Part shown: piece by piece, positions 12,743-23,850 of the stretch
Layout of the letters: the number at the start of each line of letters is the position of its first letter
How positions within the stretch are numbered: the stretch's first letter is position 1
NCBI GenBank assembly: GCA_015680685.1
Contig: MNCI01002198.1
Coordinates: 144,991-208,990 of the forward strand
Length of the DNA: 64,000 bases
Direction of reading: 5' to 3'
Source: Gnetum montanum
Lineage: Eukaryota; Streptophyta; Gnetopsida; Gnetales; Gnetaceae
The notes under the pieces: model-generated
Database searches by the model: none
Seen by the model: only the letters and a program-made list of their open reading frames with translations
What the model was told of the DNA's origin: nothing
Position numbers and translations under genes: made by a program

Positions 12743-12760
12743 TGGTGCTAGAAGGACACC
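12743..12760 (+). other. Putative primer-binding site
   Basis: TGGTGCTAGAAGGACACC lies five bases after the LTR end. TGGNGCTAGAAGGA-type sites are common in plant gypsy elements. The matching tRNA was not assigned. Confidence 0.5.
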
Positions 12761-12791
12761 ATTCATAGGAGCAGCACCAATAGCGTCTCCC

Positions 12792-14933
12792 ATGGGCCAG
12801 GTCGTTGCCTCTACACTGCAACCCCCATAGGCACATATGATAGCTACTCAAGTAGCCCCACAGCCATCTACAATGTCACCGAGTCTAGATCAAGCTTTTC
12901 AACTAATCCAAACCCTCACTAAGAAAATTAAACACCTCAAAGCTGCCAGTTCTGACATGGTGCAGGTCATGGATTTTTACCATGATGATCCCATCAGCCC
13001 AGTTGTCCCCATGCACACGTTGCCCCCTGGGATGCCACTCCCCTAATTCACAAAATACAATGGGGAGGGTGATCCCAACGCACATTTAGTAACATTCAGA
13101 TCTAAATCTTTATTGTTGCAACAATGGTTGCACACTATCAAATGCATCTTTGCCATGTCTTTGATGGGCAAAGCTCTAGACTGGTATTGCGCACTTCCAC
13201 ATGCCTCCATCTCAACTCTGGAGGAGCTACTGAGTTAGTTCTTGATCCATTTCAAGTATAACTTGAAACCGGAGGTCATGCTAGATCAGTTGATGAGCGT
13301 CAAGCAAGACCCACTGGAATCTGTGCAATGATTCATACAGTGGTGGAGTGCCACCTTGAATGAGCTCCACGAGCCTATCGCAGAGGCCCACTTGTTGGCC
13401 ATATTCAAGGGGGCAATAAATGATTTCATCAAATCAAAGCTATACTACCTAGCCTCGTGCTCCCTTAACCAAGATTTTGCTTAGACTAACAGCATTAAGG
13501 ATGCAGCCAAGGCTAGCAAAGATCCAGTCTATATTACATACAAGAATGCATAGCTCAAAAAAGACAAAGAGAAGGGCAAGGCTACAACAACCACGGTGGC
13601 CGCTATGGCTAACGAAACTAAACCCAACAATAGCAATAATAAAAAAGCGGTCGCAACAACAACATCTGGCTCAAGCAACACCGGTCATCCCTCAACACTA
13701 GCACCCGAGGTATCAACCCAACCTGAAGCCAACTTCAGGTGCAAGGATTCCTGTAAGTACATTCTACCCATTAAGCCTTCAGAACTCTTGAAGAAACTAT
13801 TGGGGGTTGGATATATTCAGCACACGTGGATGTAGGAGAAGGTGAGTCAACGTCATAAGCAGTATTGCGAACTTCTTAGGAACCCCTCCTTGGCCACACC
13901 CAATGAGCCTCAAGTTCCTATGAATTTTAGGCTGGAACGGTTCTATGATTACCATCAACTATGCAGTCATGACACGGACTACTGCCTAGTATTGAAAGAC
14001 GACATTCAATGCATGATTAATCAGGGCAAGCTTGTCCAGGATGAAAGTAGTCTTGTTTGCCCTGAAAACTAATTTATGTACATTTACAAGGATCCCCTCA
14101 ATGCCAACAATGTAGGGTACATCATCAACACGATTGGTATTGACAGTAACCCAAAATAACCACAACAACCATTCATGGTACATGTGCCTCAACGTAGCGT
14201 GGCAACACCAATAATAGCAAAAAAGATTCCACAACAACCATTCGTCTTCAAGGTTCCCCCTCAGACATCTGCCCTTGCGCCTTTTGTGCTCAAAGCCACA
14301 CCACCTCCCGCACCAACACCATAAGCACTGTTCATCATTAAGGTGCCAAAACATTCAAGTGCCACCATCACACATAGCCAACCAACTAAAATAGCCCCGT
14401 AGCCCCCGTGTTCAAAAAAATGGGAAGAGCATTTGGCGGACAAGATGGCTAAGGAACGCACCACCTTAGGTCCTTCCAAGCCTACCCCCTTTTCCTCAAT
14501 GCCTACAATCCCCTCATTGTCAACGAGTGATAATGATGCACAGAAGCAATCGTCAATGTCCCGCTTGAGAAAGGAAAACCTTCAACCTAAAGCTCCCCCT
14601 CCTCGGGAGATCTGTCTCCTAGGATGAATGGAGGAGAAGAAGGGTAACAGGCAAGATGGTGGGCAGGATTTGTTCAACGCCCTTACGCAAGTCAAGCAGG
14701 CTTTGAAACAAAAAAACACAACTTTGTGCTTGTATGAATTGGTGATGACTTCTACTGCACATCATGAGGCCATGGTTTGCATGTTAATGTCCATACCGGT
14801 CAACGAAAACATGCCGGCAGAGGAGAAAGTGATTCAAGCTATTATGCTTCCCTCTACAGCTGAGGAACCACGGCCATCTCAGTTAACATTTGCGATGAGT
14901 CCATTAAGGATGACCCTGAAAAAGGTCAGGTGA
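12792..14933 (+). pseudogene. Tat-type gag
   Basis: The start at 12792 (CCCATGGGCC, a good context) opens a frame that holds all gag blocks up to 14933, interrupted by TAG, TGA and one TAA. Visible parts are a capsid-like block (YNGEGDPNAHLVTFRS near 13060, then GKALDWYCALP near 13170 and SVKQDPLESVQ near 13300), a Lys/Asn/Ser-rich linker, and a zinc-binding-like block, FYDYHQLCSHDTDYCLVLK near 13950. This order and the HDT..C...K motif are those of Tat/Ogre gag, the structural protein that packages element RNA. A Pro-rich tail follows (14270-14630). The protease lies in another frame. Confidence 0.85.
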
Positions 14934-15451
14934 CAACAACATCCATGTTCATCATAATTCGGGTTGGTCAGTGTAAGATCCAAAGGGTACATGTTGATGA
15001 CAGGGATGTTGCTAATGTCATCCCCTTTTCCATAGTGGAAAAATTAGGTTTGGTTGATCAAATCAAGCCCACGGTGACATCTTACCTAAAATCGTTTAAC
15101 GGGGTATGTGTGTAGGTAAAAGGAACTGTATGTATCAACTTTGTAGTAGGGGACTAGTTCCCCACAAGCGTAGTATTCATAGTGGTAGAAGAAATGCCTA
15201 GGTTCAACCTGATCTTGGGGAGATCATGGTTGGCCCAATTGAGGGCTGTTTCCTCTCCAATACACCAGGAGATTCACTTGCCCTATGAGGGAGGGAAAGT
15301 GATAATTCATGGCAATGCAGTGGCTCCCCAAGCCATAAACAATGTAGGAATGGAGCAAGGATCAGAGATTGAAATCTCTGAAGATCAAACCCCTGTTCAA
15401 ACTGAAGTGCTTGAACAAGTTGAAACTAGTTCAAATGAAGTAGCAACATGA
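14934..15451 (+). pseudogene. Retroviral-type aspartic protease
   Basis: The frame is shifted relative to gag and overlaps its end. VHVDDRDVANVIPFSIVEKL occupies the active-site position, where Tat proteases have VDxGSxxNV, so the catalytic DSG/DxGS is altered (DDRD). FNLILGRSWLAQL near 15200 is the typical second ILGRxWL motif. The role was cleavage of the Gag-Pol precursor. The loss of the DSG triad and a TAG at 15113-15115 make it inactive. Downstream, an acidic tail ends near 15451 in TGA. Confidence 0.75.
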
Positions 15452-15734
15452 GCTGAGTTGCCCTTTCAGGAAGTAGATGATGACATAAAAGAGTATCATA
15501 ACAAAGCCTCTCGGCCGTACGCATCACCGAGCCCATGATGGGTTAGGAAGAAGCTACGAGAATGATCATTGCTTGCGTTATCATAACTGCATCACTGCTT
15601 TCACCATGATTACTGCTTGCATCAACCATACATCCACTGGTCACATTGCTTTGCTTTGTATTCATTGTTTACGCTAGCATCTTCCTCATTATTTACATTG
15701 TCCACATTATGTTCATTGTTTGCATTACACCATG

Positions 15735-15912
15735 GCCTGCTAAGGCCTAAAACTGGCAGATTTTTTTTATCACCCTACGATGGCCCGAAATGGCCTAAAA
15801 CTAGTGATGGCTCGAAATGACCTAAAACTAGTGATGGCCCAAAACAACCTAAAACTAGCGATAGCCCGAAATGGCCTAAAACTAGCAATGGCTCGAAATG
15901 GCCTAAAACTAA
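15735..15912 (+). repeat. Minisatellite, unit about 30 bp (GATGGCCCGAAATGGCCTAAAACTAGC)
   Basis: Five to six copies vary at a few bases. The core GGCCTAAAACTNG matches GACCTTAAACTNG units at 21060-21390, 25060-25450 and 58820-59130, so one repeat family occurs at three places in this element family. Confidence 0.75.
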
Positions 15913-16235
15913 GATGAGAAGCTCCCAAGGAGCTTAAAAGGACAAAGAATAAAAAATAAATATAACACACTGGCCAAAATGAAATAAATCTCTTCACATT
16001 ATATTCTTCATTCAATATCAACCAATTATGTTTACAAAATTTTTTGTAAATTCAAAGACAAGAATAAAATTCCTCGTCGCTATGCTATGAGTCTTCGCCC
16101 ACACCACCATTCCCTGCTTCACTGGGTTTGGCATTTTCATTTGAATATTGCACAACAAAGAAAATAAAACAATCAATTAAAGCTACAACAAAGGCTATTA
16201 TAAAATAAACTATGACACCACAAAAGGTAACTAAC

Positions 16236-17060
16236 CCGAGATGGCCCCGTGTCTGTTTCGGGGGGTATCTGATCCATTTCGACCGTGAGACATTACAAGA
16301 TCTCCTCCTCGATGATGTTGGCCCAATTCTTGTCTCCCAAATCAACACTTGTTGCAACCTTCTCCTTTTTTATAGTTGTCCATCTAGGTGGTCCTGGAGA
16401 GAAGGTGGCAATGGTGGTCTCACCCACAGGTAGGGTCACCTCCCTTTCGAGAGATCCACTAACTATCACCTATTGCATGAACCTGTCATAAGCCCTGGAA
16501 GCGCTAATAATGTCAAGGAATAACTCATGGGTATGCAACTTGACCGAAGCATCCTAATATTATTTATGGTAGGCAGCACATTCCATTTTATACATATGTT
16601 TGTGGTTCTTATGTGCCTGCCCCCACTCGTAAACCTTCGTGCTATAATCCTTCTAGTCTTGGTTCTTCTGGGCTAGAAGGTGCATTTGCATGTGTTGTTT
16701 GATTATTTCGCATGTGGCTTCATTATTGCATCATAAAGCTGTCCAATATCTTATGTAGTTGATGACAGTTGTACGCCAACTACCATCGTGAGTGTCCTGG
16801 GCCAACAGGAATTCATTCCTGGATTGGAGATCCCCCACCTCAGCGGTTAGGTTGACCTTCTCCTTCTCAAGTTTTGCTCTTATTTCTAGAGGTCTTCGTT
16901 CACACGCCTACACTCCCACAGAGAGCATGCCAAGTACAACACACATTTACTTTCTTCATCATATATGTGACAAGGTACTTCGGTCACCTCCGGTGGAAAT
17001 TCAGAAACGACATCGACCTCAACTGCCTACTTCGGATCCCACTTGAGGCAGGAGGCTGCC
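16236..17060 (-). pseudogene. Antisense gene, coiled-coil exon
   Basis: One long minus frame with few stops reads EIRAKLEKEKVNLTAEVGDL, FLLAQDTHDGSWRTTVINYI, YEWGQAHKNHKHMYKMECAA, ISASRAYDRFMQ and WANIIEEEIL. The charged heptad-like text near 16850 suggests a coiled coil. The donor is GGGCCATCTCGG|GTTAGT at 16235. The final short exon follows at about 16085-16150. Confidence 0.6.
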
Positions 17061-17139
17061 AACTCTACATGGAAGGGCATTAGTCACAGTGACATAGTGA
17101 AATTGTAACAATGTAGAAAGCCTAGCATAGCAACTTTAA

Positions 17140-17390
17140 CTTACCAATCTCTTGATCGATCTACCTCAGACAATCGATCATGTCATTGACCACCCCCTCC
17201 ATAAAAGTGAATTTGTTGGGGGTCTCAGTCCATGGTCAGAGATGAATCAAAGAAGGGCCAAGAGTATCAATAGAGGTGTTTGCTACATAATAAAATGTGT
17301 TAGCACAATGGACAGAACTACAAGAAAGCTGATGAACAACATAAATGACAGTGTAAAGCTGCTACCCAGAAATCCTCAGGGGTGATAGCG
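17140..17390 (-). pseudogene. Antisense gene, small exon region
   Basis: The minus frame TPNKFTFMEGVVNDMIDCLR ends at a GTAAGT donor near 17137 (rc of ACTTAC). Upstream text (17250-17390) is less clearly coding. A run of 19 G (17392-17410) adjoins it. Confidence 0.4.
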
Positions 17391-17410
17391 TGGGGGGGGG
17401 GGGGGGGGGG

Positions 17411-17735
17411 TCACCCATTGGCACACTGTCAAACAAGCGGTCAAAGTCACCAGCATCAAAATGGAGCCTCTCTCTTTCTAGCTGATCCAACAGCGTAGCA
17501 GTGTCCTCAACACTCATATGCCCCTTTGATATTGAACCACACTTGACAAAAGGGTCATGAGCAGGGGCCTCTTCTTAACTAGCAGGGGCCTCTTCCTCAT
17601 CGGCAGGGGCCTCTTCGTCTGTGGTCGGGGCCTCTTCATCTTCGCTCATCACCCTCTTCCTCCCNTGTCTGTGGTCGGGGCCTCTTCATCTTCGCTCATC
17701 ACCCTCTTCCTCCCCTTCTTCCTCTTCTTCCTTTA
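17411..17735 (-). pseudogene. Antisense gene, acidic EEAP-repeat exon
   Basis: The minus frame begins Lys/Glu-rich, then reads DEEAPTTDEEAPADEEEAPA with one TAG, then HDPFVKCGSISKGHMSVEDT and LHFDAGDFDRLFDSVPMGD. The exact 48-base duplication around the N at 17665 lengthens it artificially. Confidence 0.55.
17617..17714. other. Assembly join: N flanked by exact 48-base duplicates
   Basis: 17617-17664 equals 17667-17714, with N at 17665. Confidence 0.85.
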
Positions 17736-17859
17736 CTAATAAAACATAATTACAGTAAACAAGATACATCAACTTGGAATAGATGCTACATTGTGCAATG
17801 CTATCTAGTGTAGCACAACATTAACCAAATAGTCAAACACACTTACCAATTAGGGGCTG

Positions 17860-18871
17860 CAGTCTACGAATTTTGAGTCACAGCTTCTTCCCCCTCTCTT
17901 CATTTGTATGGGGAGGCTCTTTAGCAGGACGAGATTTCTTATGTTGCAACTTAGTCTTCACTATTTTTGCAATAAAGCATGCTCCCCTTGACACACTGCC
18001 TGTGTTAATGGGGGGTGCCTCTCCCATGATGTACTGGGCACGAAAGGGATGTGCCGCTCGATCCCTTGTCGTTATTGAAAGCGATTCTCCAATAGCCTTT
18101 AGGGGATCTTTGGATCATGTGGTACGAAAGACCTGGCAAATCCATGGCTTTGATATCTGGCTACGATCTTGTTGTACCTAGATGTAATTTTCAGGGACTA
18201 CTAGGAACTCCGCAAAGTGCCACAAGCAGGCTATGAAAAAGGTGTAGTGTACATTGACATGGGACTCAAGCTTCTCGCAAAGCTTGACCATTTTAATGCA
18301 CAAGCCTTCAGAAAGGTACTGGGCTCAGTTGTAATGGGTCTCTTCTTCCATAACCTCCTTCATTATCCAAGCCTACTCCACCCAAAGGATATGCCCTTGG
18401 GAGCGTAGCTTGGGGAAGGCACGGGCACGGAAGATAGGGTAAATCCTTTTGGCTACCGCTAGCTTGACCTTGTAGATATAAATTCCCTTTTGAACCTTAC
18501 TTGTACCTAGCCACTCCTCAATGTTCCCCTAATGGTTTGCATCCTTCTTAGATTTTTCTCCTACAAGGAGACCATTAGAAGGGACATCGAAAAGATTCGC
18601 AAAAAGTTGGTCATCAATTTCGAATACCACCCGCACACTGTGAACACCTGTACAGAAGTTGGTTAGGGAAAGCACTTCAGCAGCCGGGACATTTAGATTT
18701 ATAGCCAAAAATAAGTGCATGAGCCTAGCCTCCTAAAGGTTGTGGACAATGGTGGCTAGGGCTCCATTACAGAGCCAACGCTAAGTCTCATCCACCTCTC
18801 TATACTTGAAGAAGAGGTTGGTTTCGTTATGCCCAAAGGTGATCACAATGACCTCTTGGGATTCTGTTGCC
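17860..18871 (-). pseudogene. Antisense gene, block resembling plant transposon extra ORFs
   Basis: Minus-strand text includes SQEVIVITFGHNETNLFFKY, LMHLFLAINLNVPAAEVLSL, HSVRVVFEIDDQLFANLFDV (near 18600), VAKRIYPIFRARAFPKLRS, and a basic end KSRPAKEPPHTNEERGKKL before a GTAAGT donor near 17840. The pattern 'small hydrophobic block, then VxxxxDDQLFANLFDVP' is like the N-terminal region of proteins annotated as putative plant transposon proteins. That match is from memory of the family. Function unknown. Confidence 0.45.
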
Positions 18872-18918
18872 ACTGTAACAGTTTGGAAAAAAAGAGAGAA
18901 AAAGTTAGTAAAAAAAAA

Positions 18919-19220
18919 TCAGAAAACCATATTGTCACTCGAACACATAACAATGAATCCATGGTTTAGCATACTAGGTTTAAATGATGTAGAAAATGAT
19001 GGGAGTTCAACTAGCATGTCTTCAATGGTAAGCGGTGTAAGGGATGCACACTCCCCATCCAACCAACTAGCCTCCTTACCCTTTCTATAAAATTTTGAAT
19101 ATCGGGTTGGGTAGGTTTTAAACTCAAGTCCAAGTTGTCCTATTATGTTGGCACGCATGTTCCTGATAGAGGAGAACTCCTACAAGGTTGTCTGTGCCAA
19201 CACCAAGGCATCTGTGTCAC
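18919..19220 (-). pseudogene. Antisense gene, exon of unknown function
   Basis: The acceptor CTTCACAG precedes TDALVLAQTTL. The frame continues with MRANIIGQLGLEFKTYPTRY and LTPLTIEDMLVELPSFSTSF. Only one stop (TAG). No domain was recognised. Confidence 0.4.
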
Positions 19221-19335
19221 TGTGAAGATCATTCCCATTAATATAAAACCTAGTAGTACACAAAAATGTAGTTAACATCTTTGTCTAGCATAACATAGAT
19301 TATACAACACGTTAAGATACCTCCACAAAACTCAC

Positions 19336-19785
19336 TCGCTGACATAGTAAATGATTCTAGGTGGGTTCTGAAAACAAGTGCCCATGTGACGGGCAACGTA
19401 TAACGTGTTATATAAGTGATAGCACTTGTACTCAGGCATGTCCCAAATCCAACTTAAGTACCTCAAGCCTCTTGGACACTAGTTGGAACCTTTTGTACAT
19501 TCTCCTTTGATCGCCCCGTCAGCCATGAACTTCAGAATACCCTGGTTTGCATCAGGCAATAGTGTTTCTGTAATTGCGGCCGTTGTCTCGGCTGATAAGT
19601 GTGACCATACGATCACATTAAAATGGTGGAGGAGGAACTGTAAGAAGTCCCGTGCACCCTCCTAGAACCAAACTACTTGCTACCCCACACATGCATGGTG
19701 AGGAGGGACGTTGGCCACAGGTTCACTGAGGTAGCACAAGACTCCTACAAGTTCAAGGATGAACAAGACAGGTTTAAACATGACC
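19336..19785 (-). pseudogene. FCP1/NIF-type HAD phosphatase-like exon of the antisense gene
   Basis: A 450-base exon starts after GTCATGCAG and ends at a GTGAGT donor. Residues 5-17 read KPVLFILELVGVL, in the place of the HAD motif I LDLDxT/V(L). Then come EGARDFLQFLLHHFNVIVWS (motif II region with hydrophobics then VWS), ETTAAITETLLPDANQG, KCYHLYNTLYVARHMGTC and FQNPPRIIYY, which parallel the NTLLVDD...NPP.N block that ends the domain. Family members dephosphorylate Ser/Thr in proteins such as the RNA polymerase II CTD. Here both Asp of motif I and the DD of motif IV are replaced, and three TAG stops lie in the frame, so it is either a pseudoenzyme or a decayed one. Similarity was judged by eye. 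Confidence 0.5.
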
Positions 19786-20636
19786 CTGCATGACAAAGCA
19801 TCAAACGTTAGCACTGTGTTCAAGTGAGGTTTACACGTAGTGTAGCATGACCACCTGTTTACAAGTAGCATAGCGTAACCCTCTATTTACATGTAGCATA
19901 GAATGATCTTCGAACTACGAATCCCTTTTTTAGCATGAACCAAGGAGTCCCTTAATGAATGAAGGTAAACATTGCATGAAGCATACTAAAAAGAGTTGGG
20001 AGTAGCATAGCATAACGGTTAAGTCCAATGTAATGTATAACAAGCAAAGCACTGTAGCCGGCGTCACGACATAGCAAACTTGGCAGAATAGCAAATTTAA
20101 CAATGTAGCAGCACTGCAAATTTAACAGCGTAGCAACATGATAGACTGCCAACATATCAGCCTAAGGGCCTCACAGCATAAGCAAAGTAGCGTACCAACA
20201 AAAACTTTACAGTCTAACCATGCAGATGGGAGAGAATTCACAGTGCCCCCGCTGTTGCAACCCTACCTTGCCGCATGAAATAGCTCGCGCTACACTACAC
20301 TAAACATGCGTCACGCTGTCATAAATTTTTTTGTAAATAACTAAACCTCTCCAAGGGCGGTACGTTACACCAAGCATATGCTATGCCACACAAAACCACC
20401 CAAACTGCTATAACAAGGTAGTCGCCATTCTTAACAATGGTGGCTAGGGCGATACTGCATGTAGCCGTAATGTAGCATCCATACGGCCGCTGTGGCCAAC
20501 TAGCGACAACGACGGCGTAGCGGCTAAAACGCCAACTAAAACACTAGCAATAAATGCAGACATCACCATAATAACAGCAACAACGATCTAATTCATTTCA
20601 TCACCTAAAGAAAATAAGGATAGCGTAGTCACTTAC

Positions 20637-20767
20637 CGAGTTGATGGAGCCTCTTATCACACCTCAACGCTCGCCTTGGACAGGTGTCCCAGAGTGTCCT
20701 TCACCCCATCTACCTTGGCAAGTCCTCGATGCTTGCGTTCGCCTTTGGGTGCCATTATATTGCTCAT
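20637..20767 (-). pseudogene. Antisense gene, first coding exon
   Basis: ATG at 20767 (MSNI) with a second ATG at 20755 (MAPKGERKHRG). The short basic N-terminus continues VDGVKDTLGHLSKASVEV and then TGA TAA (most simply from CGA CAA). It ends at CTCG|GTAAGT. The ATG lies about 120 bases downstream of the TATA box. Confidence 0.55.
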
Positions 20768-20883
20768 GAATTATCTCTGCCAACTACTATGCTACGCCTG
20801 TTGCACTCTCTCTACTCAATCGTGCTATGCTCTGGATGTGAGCTTTGACAATGAAAATGACAAGTTTACCAGGGGTTAAATCC

Positions 20884-20893
20884 CTATTTATAG
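20884..20893 (-). promoter_or_regulatory. TATA box of the antisense gene
   Basis: CTATAAATAG on the minus strand is a canonical plant TATA box, placed 117 bases before the first ATG. Sequence just upstream (20940-21000) carries three ATAGCGTAGCA-type motifs. Confidence 0.55.
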
Positions 20894-21054
20894 TTAATGT
20901 GGGAAAACACTTGCCATTTTCATGTTTCAATTAATGCGGGACATCCCCTATAGCGTAGCACTATTATGTCGTAGTCCCACTATAGCGTAGCAATTATTTG
21001 TAGCATAACAGGCGGGCCTACTGGAAATTTTGCCCCATCTTGTCACTTTATCTT

Positions 21055-21395
21055 TACAAAATCTACCTCATCATGGTCTGCAAATACCTTAAACTAGTAA
21101 TCTTAACTTTTAATTCTACCTAGTAATGGTCTGTAAAGACCTTAAACTAGCAATTTTAACTTGCAATTCAACCTGGCAATGGTCTGCTAAGACCTTAAAC
21201 TGACGATTCTGATTTATGTGGGATACTAACCTACAATGTAGCCTAATGATGGTTTGCTACGACCTTAAACTGGAAAAGTTAATGCCCCTTACATTTTCAA
21301 ACCCATTAACGGTCTTCTAAGACCTTAAACTAGCAATTCTGATGTACAGGTTGTGCATGATTATAGTCCACTAAGACCTTAAACTGGAAACTTGC
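21055..21395 (+). repeat. Minisatellite of GGTCTGCTAAGACCTTAAAC units
   Basis: About six units at 45-70 base spacing. It is the same core as the array after the protease and the 3' untranslated arrays. It lies between the antisense gene promoter and the RT exon. Confidence 0.7.
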
Positions 21396-21514
21396 AAACT
21401 TTGCATAGTACTTGACAATTATTTCATGTTGCATTGTTGCTTTACAAACATTCATTACATGTTGTTGCTACAGACATGTATCACTTGACTTAGTCTTTTT
21501 TCTTATTGTGTCAG

Positions 21515-23068
21515 GTTTAACAAAAATGGCCATGCATGGTGATCTTCATTTGCTTTTAACCTTGACAGGTCCTCATGGCAGGCTCACAAGACACCTAAAC
21601 TTAGAATCAATAGACTGGGAATCATATACTAACAACACCGTAGTGTCCCTGGAAACATTCCTAGATTGGCCCGAACATCTGGTCCAAGCCTTAGACTTAG
21701 AGGCCAGGGATGTGATTGAGGACGCTCTCAATGAAACACCCGTAACTACATTCAAGGGGCAAATAAAGACATTAAAAGTTATCTCCCTCCTAGATCCACA
21801 TATGCAAAAAGGCATATTTAGGATTCTCCAAGACAATGTGAAAGTGTTTGCATGGTCCTATGAAGACATACCAGGCTTAGACCTGCGGCTCATACAACAT
21901 AACATTATCTTAGACCCACGTGTCAAGCCAATCAAGCAAAAGGCTCGAAAAATCAAATCAGAAATCGCACTAGCTGTACATGATGAAATCACCAAGCTGT
22001 ATCAAGCTGGTTTCATTCGTGCGGTCGATTACTTGGAGTGGGTGTCGAACATCATTGTAGTTTCTAAGAAAATGAGAGGTATACGAATTCGTATAGACTT
22101 TCGAGATCTAAACAAAGAAATGATTAAAGATGATTTCCCATTACCAAGTATTGATCAACTTATAGACACTATGGCTAGTCATGCCTTATTGTCCTTTATG
22201 GATGGGTTCTCAGGTTACAACCAGATTCGCATCAACCCAGAGCATCAGTTAACAACTACTTTCATGACCCCTTGGGGAACCTTTTGTTACACCATGATGC
22301 CTTTTGGACTCAAAAACACCAAAGCAACCTATCAATGAGTCATGACATACATTTTTAGCGACTACCTCTTGCAGAGATGAAATTATTACGTGGATGACAT
22401 AGTAGTCAAGTCTAAGGAAGCTATTAATCATCCCAATGATCTAAATGTAGTCCTCAAACGTTGTTACAGGCATGACTTGCATCTCAATCCAAGGAAATGT
22501 GTTTTCAGAGTTAAAATCAGACGCATGCGAGGGTTTGTAGTATCGGAGGCAGGGATATGAGTGGACCCTGATAAGGTAAGGGCCATCATCAACTTAGCAC
22601 TGCCTATGAACCTTAAAGAGCTATGTGGGTTGCAAGGTAGAGTACAGTTTATTTGGAGGTTTATTACGAGGTTGACCGACAAGTTACACCACATGCAACA
22701 CTTGCTAAAGAAGGGGGTCAGCTTCGAGTGGACAGAACAATGTCAACAAGCCTTCAATAACCTAAAGAAAGAGCTTTTGCACCTCCCAATTATTTACCCA
22801 CCATAGAGGGATAAGACTTTCTACATCTACCTTGCCACCTCGGACACATCTATTGCAACATTATTATGTCAGAAGAAAGATGATGGCTCTGAAGTCCTGG
22901 TTTATTACTTGAGCCATGTGCTAATAGCTTATGAGGCAAAGTATAACGAAGTAGAAAGAAATTGTCTCGCTCTAGTGTTTGTGCTAAAAAAGTGGAGACA
23001 TTACCTGTTTCGTAGCAAAGTTAACATCATATGCAAGAGCAACATACTTCAGGCTAATCATAACGAAC
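21515..23068 (+). pseudogene. Tat-type reverse transcriptase and first RNase H
   Basis: A TTTTTTCTTATTGTGTCAG acceptor at 21514 precedes the frame, as in Ogre-type elements, where an intron separates protease from RT. Visible motifs: FAWSYEDIPGLD (21850), IRIDFRDLNKEMIKDDFPLP (22090), FMDGFSGYNQIRI (22195), PWGTFCYTMMPFGLKN (22270), YYVDDIVVKSK with the catalytic YVDD (22385), then RNase H with FYIYLATSDTSIATLL (22810) and EVERNCLALVFVLKKWRHYL (22950). Stops occur at 22336, 22378, 22558, 22804, and a frameshift near 23065. It copied element RNA and degraded the template. Not functional. Confidence 0.9.
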
Positions 23069-23850
23069 TTGTACGAGAGCAGTAGAATAGCCCAATGGAA
23101 GGCTATAATAGCTGAATTCGGCTTACATTATGTAGCCCAATCATCAACAAAGGGCCAAGCAATAGTTACACAACTTACAACTTCACCTATTGACAATCAG
23201 GCAATAATAGAGCCTAAATTCCCTGATGAACACATCAATAGCCTAAGCCTTGTACCATCTGACTTCAAAGAAACTCTACATTTTGATTATGCTTTGGCCA
23301 CATGAAGAGGAAGCACCGCCATAGTTATTACTTTTCCTTCTAGGGATATTCAACCTTTTGCTTACCGTTTTATGTTCCTTTGTATGAACAACATAGCTAA
23401 GTACGAAGGACTCCTCAGGGGTCTCTTAGTAGCTTGAGAACTAAAGATTCAACATTTGGTAGTTTGAGGCAATTCCCAACTCATCGTCAATTAGATTACC
23501 AAAGTCTATGCTTGTAAAGCTTCACACTTACAACCTTATTACGACTTGGCCAAGAGTTTGCTGAAATAGTTTGCAACGATAGACATCCAACATGTGCCTC
23601 ACAACAAGAACACTGTAGCAAATGCACTAGCCACGTTAGCATTGAATGTGCCACCGAATCTATTTGCAACTTTATCCACTTTGATGATAGAATGCAGAAA
23701 TCCTATTACTCAAGTGGTACACATCGCATCTATAAGAACAACTAATATTCAAGAGTGGTATGCTAATGTCAAAGCTTACCTTGAACACGGCAAACCCTCA
23801 CACAGCTTAACATCCACTCAAAAGGATGCAATCCGAAAGCGAGCATGGTA
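23069..23850 (+). pseudogene. Second (archaeal-type) RNase H of Tat pol
   Basis: After the gag-pol RNase H a second domain follows: IAQWKAIIAEFGLHYVAQSS, LHFDYALAT*RGSTAIVITF (Asp of the first strand), KYEGLLRGLLVA, GNSQLIV (near 23470) and PHNKNTVANALATLA (23590). Two RNase H domains in tandem are a hallmark of the Tat/Ogre lineage. Three TGA/TAG stops and one reading-frame change relative to RT. Confidence 0.8.

Larger units (their letters stand above)
16085..20767 (-). pseudogene. Antisense multi-exon gene inside the Tat element
   Basis: A minus-strand transcription unit is inferred from a TATA box (20884-20893), an ATG pair at 20767/20755 (second reads MAPKGERKHRG), good donors (GTAAGT after 20637; GTGAGT after 19336; GTAAGT near 17840 and 17137; GTTAGT after 16236), matching AG acceptors, and a stop at 16085-16087 after PSEAGNGGVGEDS. 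Exons in order: a basic N-terminus; an FCP1/NIF-like HAD block; an unknown block (18919-19220); a block like plant transposon extra ORFs (about 17860-18870); an acidic EEAP repeat; a coiled-coil exon; a polar tail. Introns are rich in GTAGCATAGC motifs. Stops (mostly TAG and TGA) show this copy has decayed. Exon borders are my estimates. It could instead be a captured host gene or a nested element's gene. Confidence 0.6.

Noticed and set aside
13986-14354. 122-residue minus frame rich in Trp and Cys
   Set aside because: Shadow of the Tat gag on the opposite strand.
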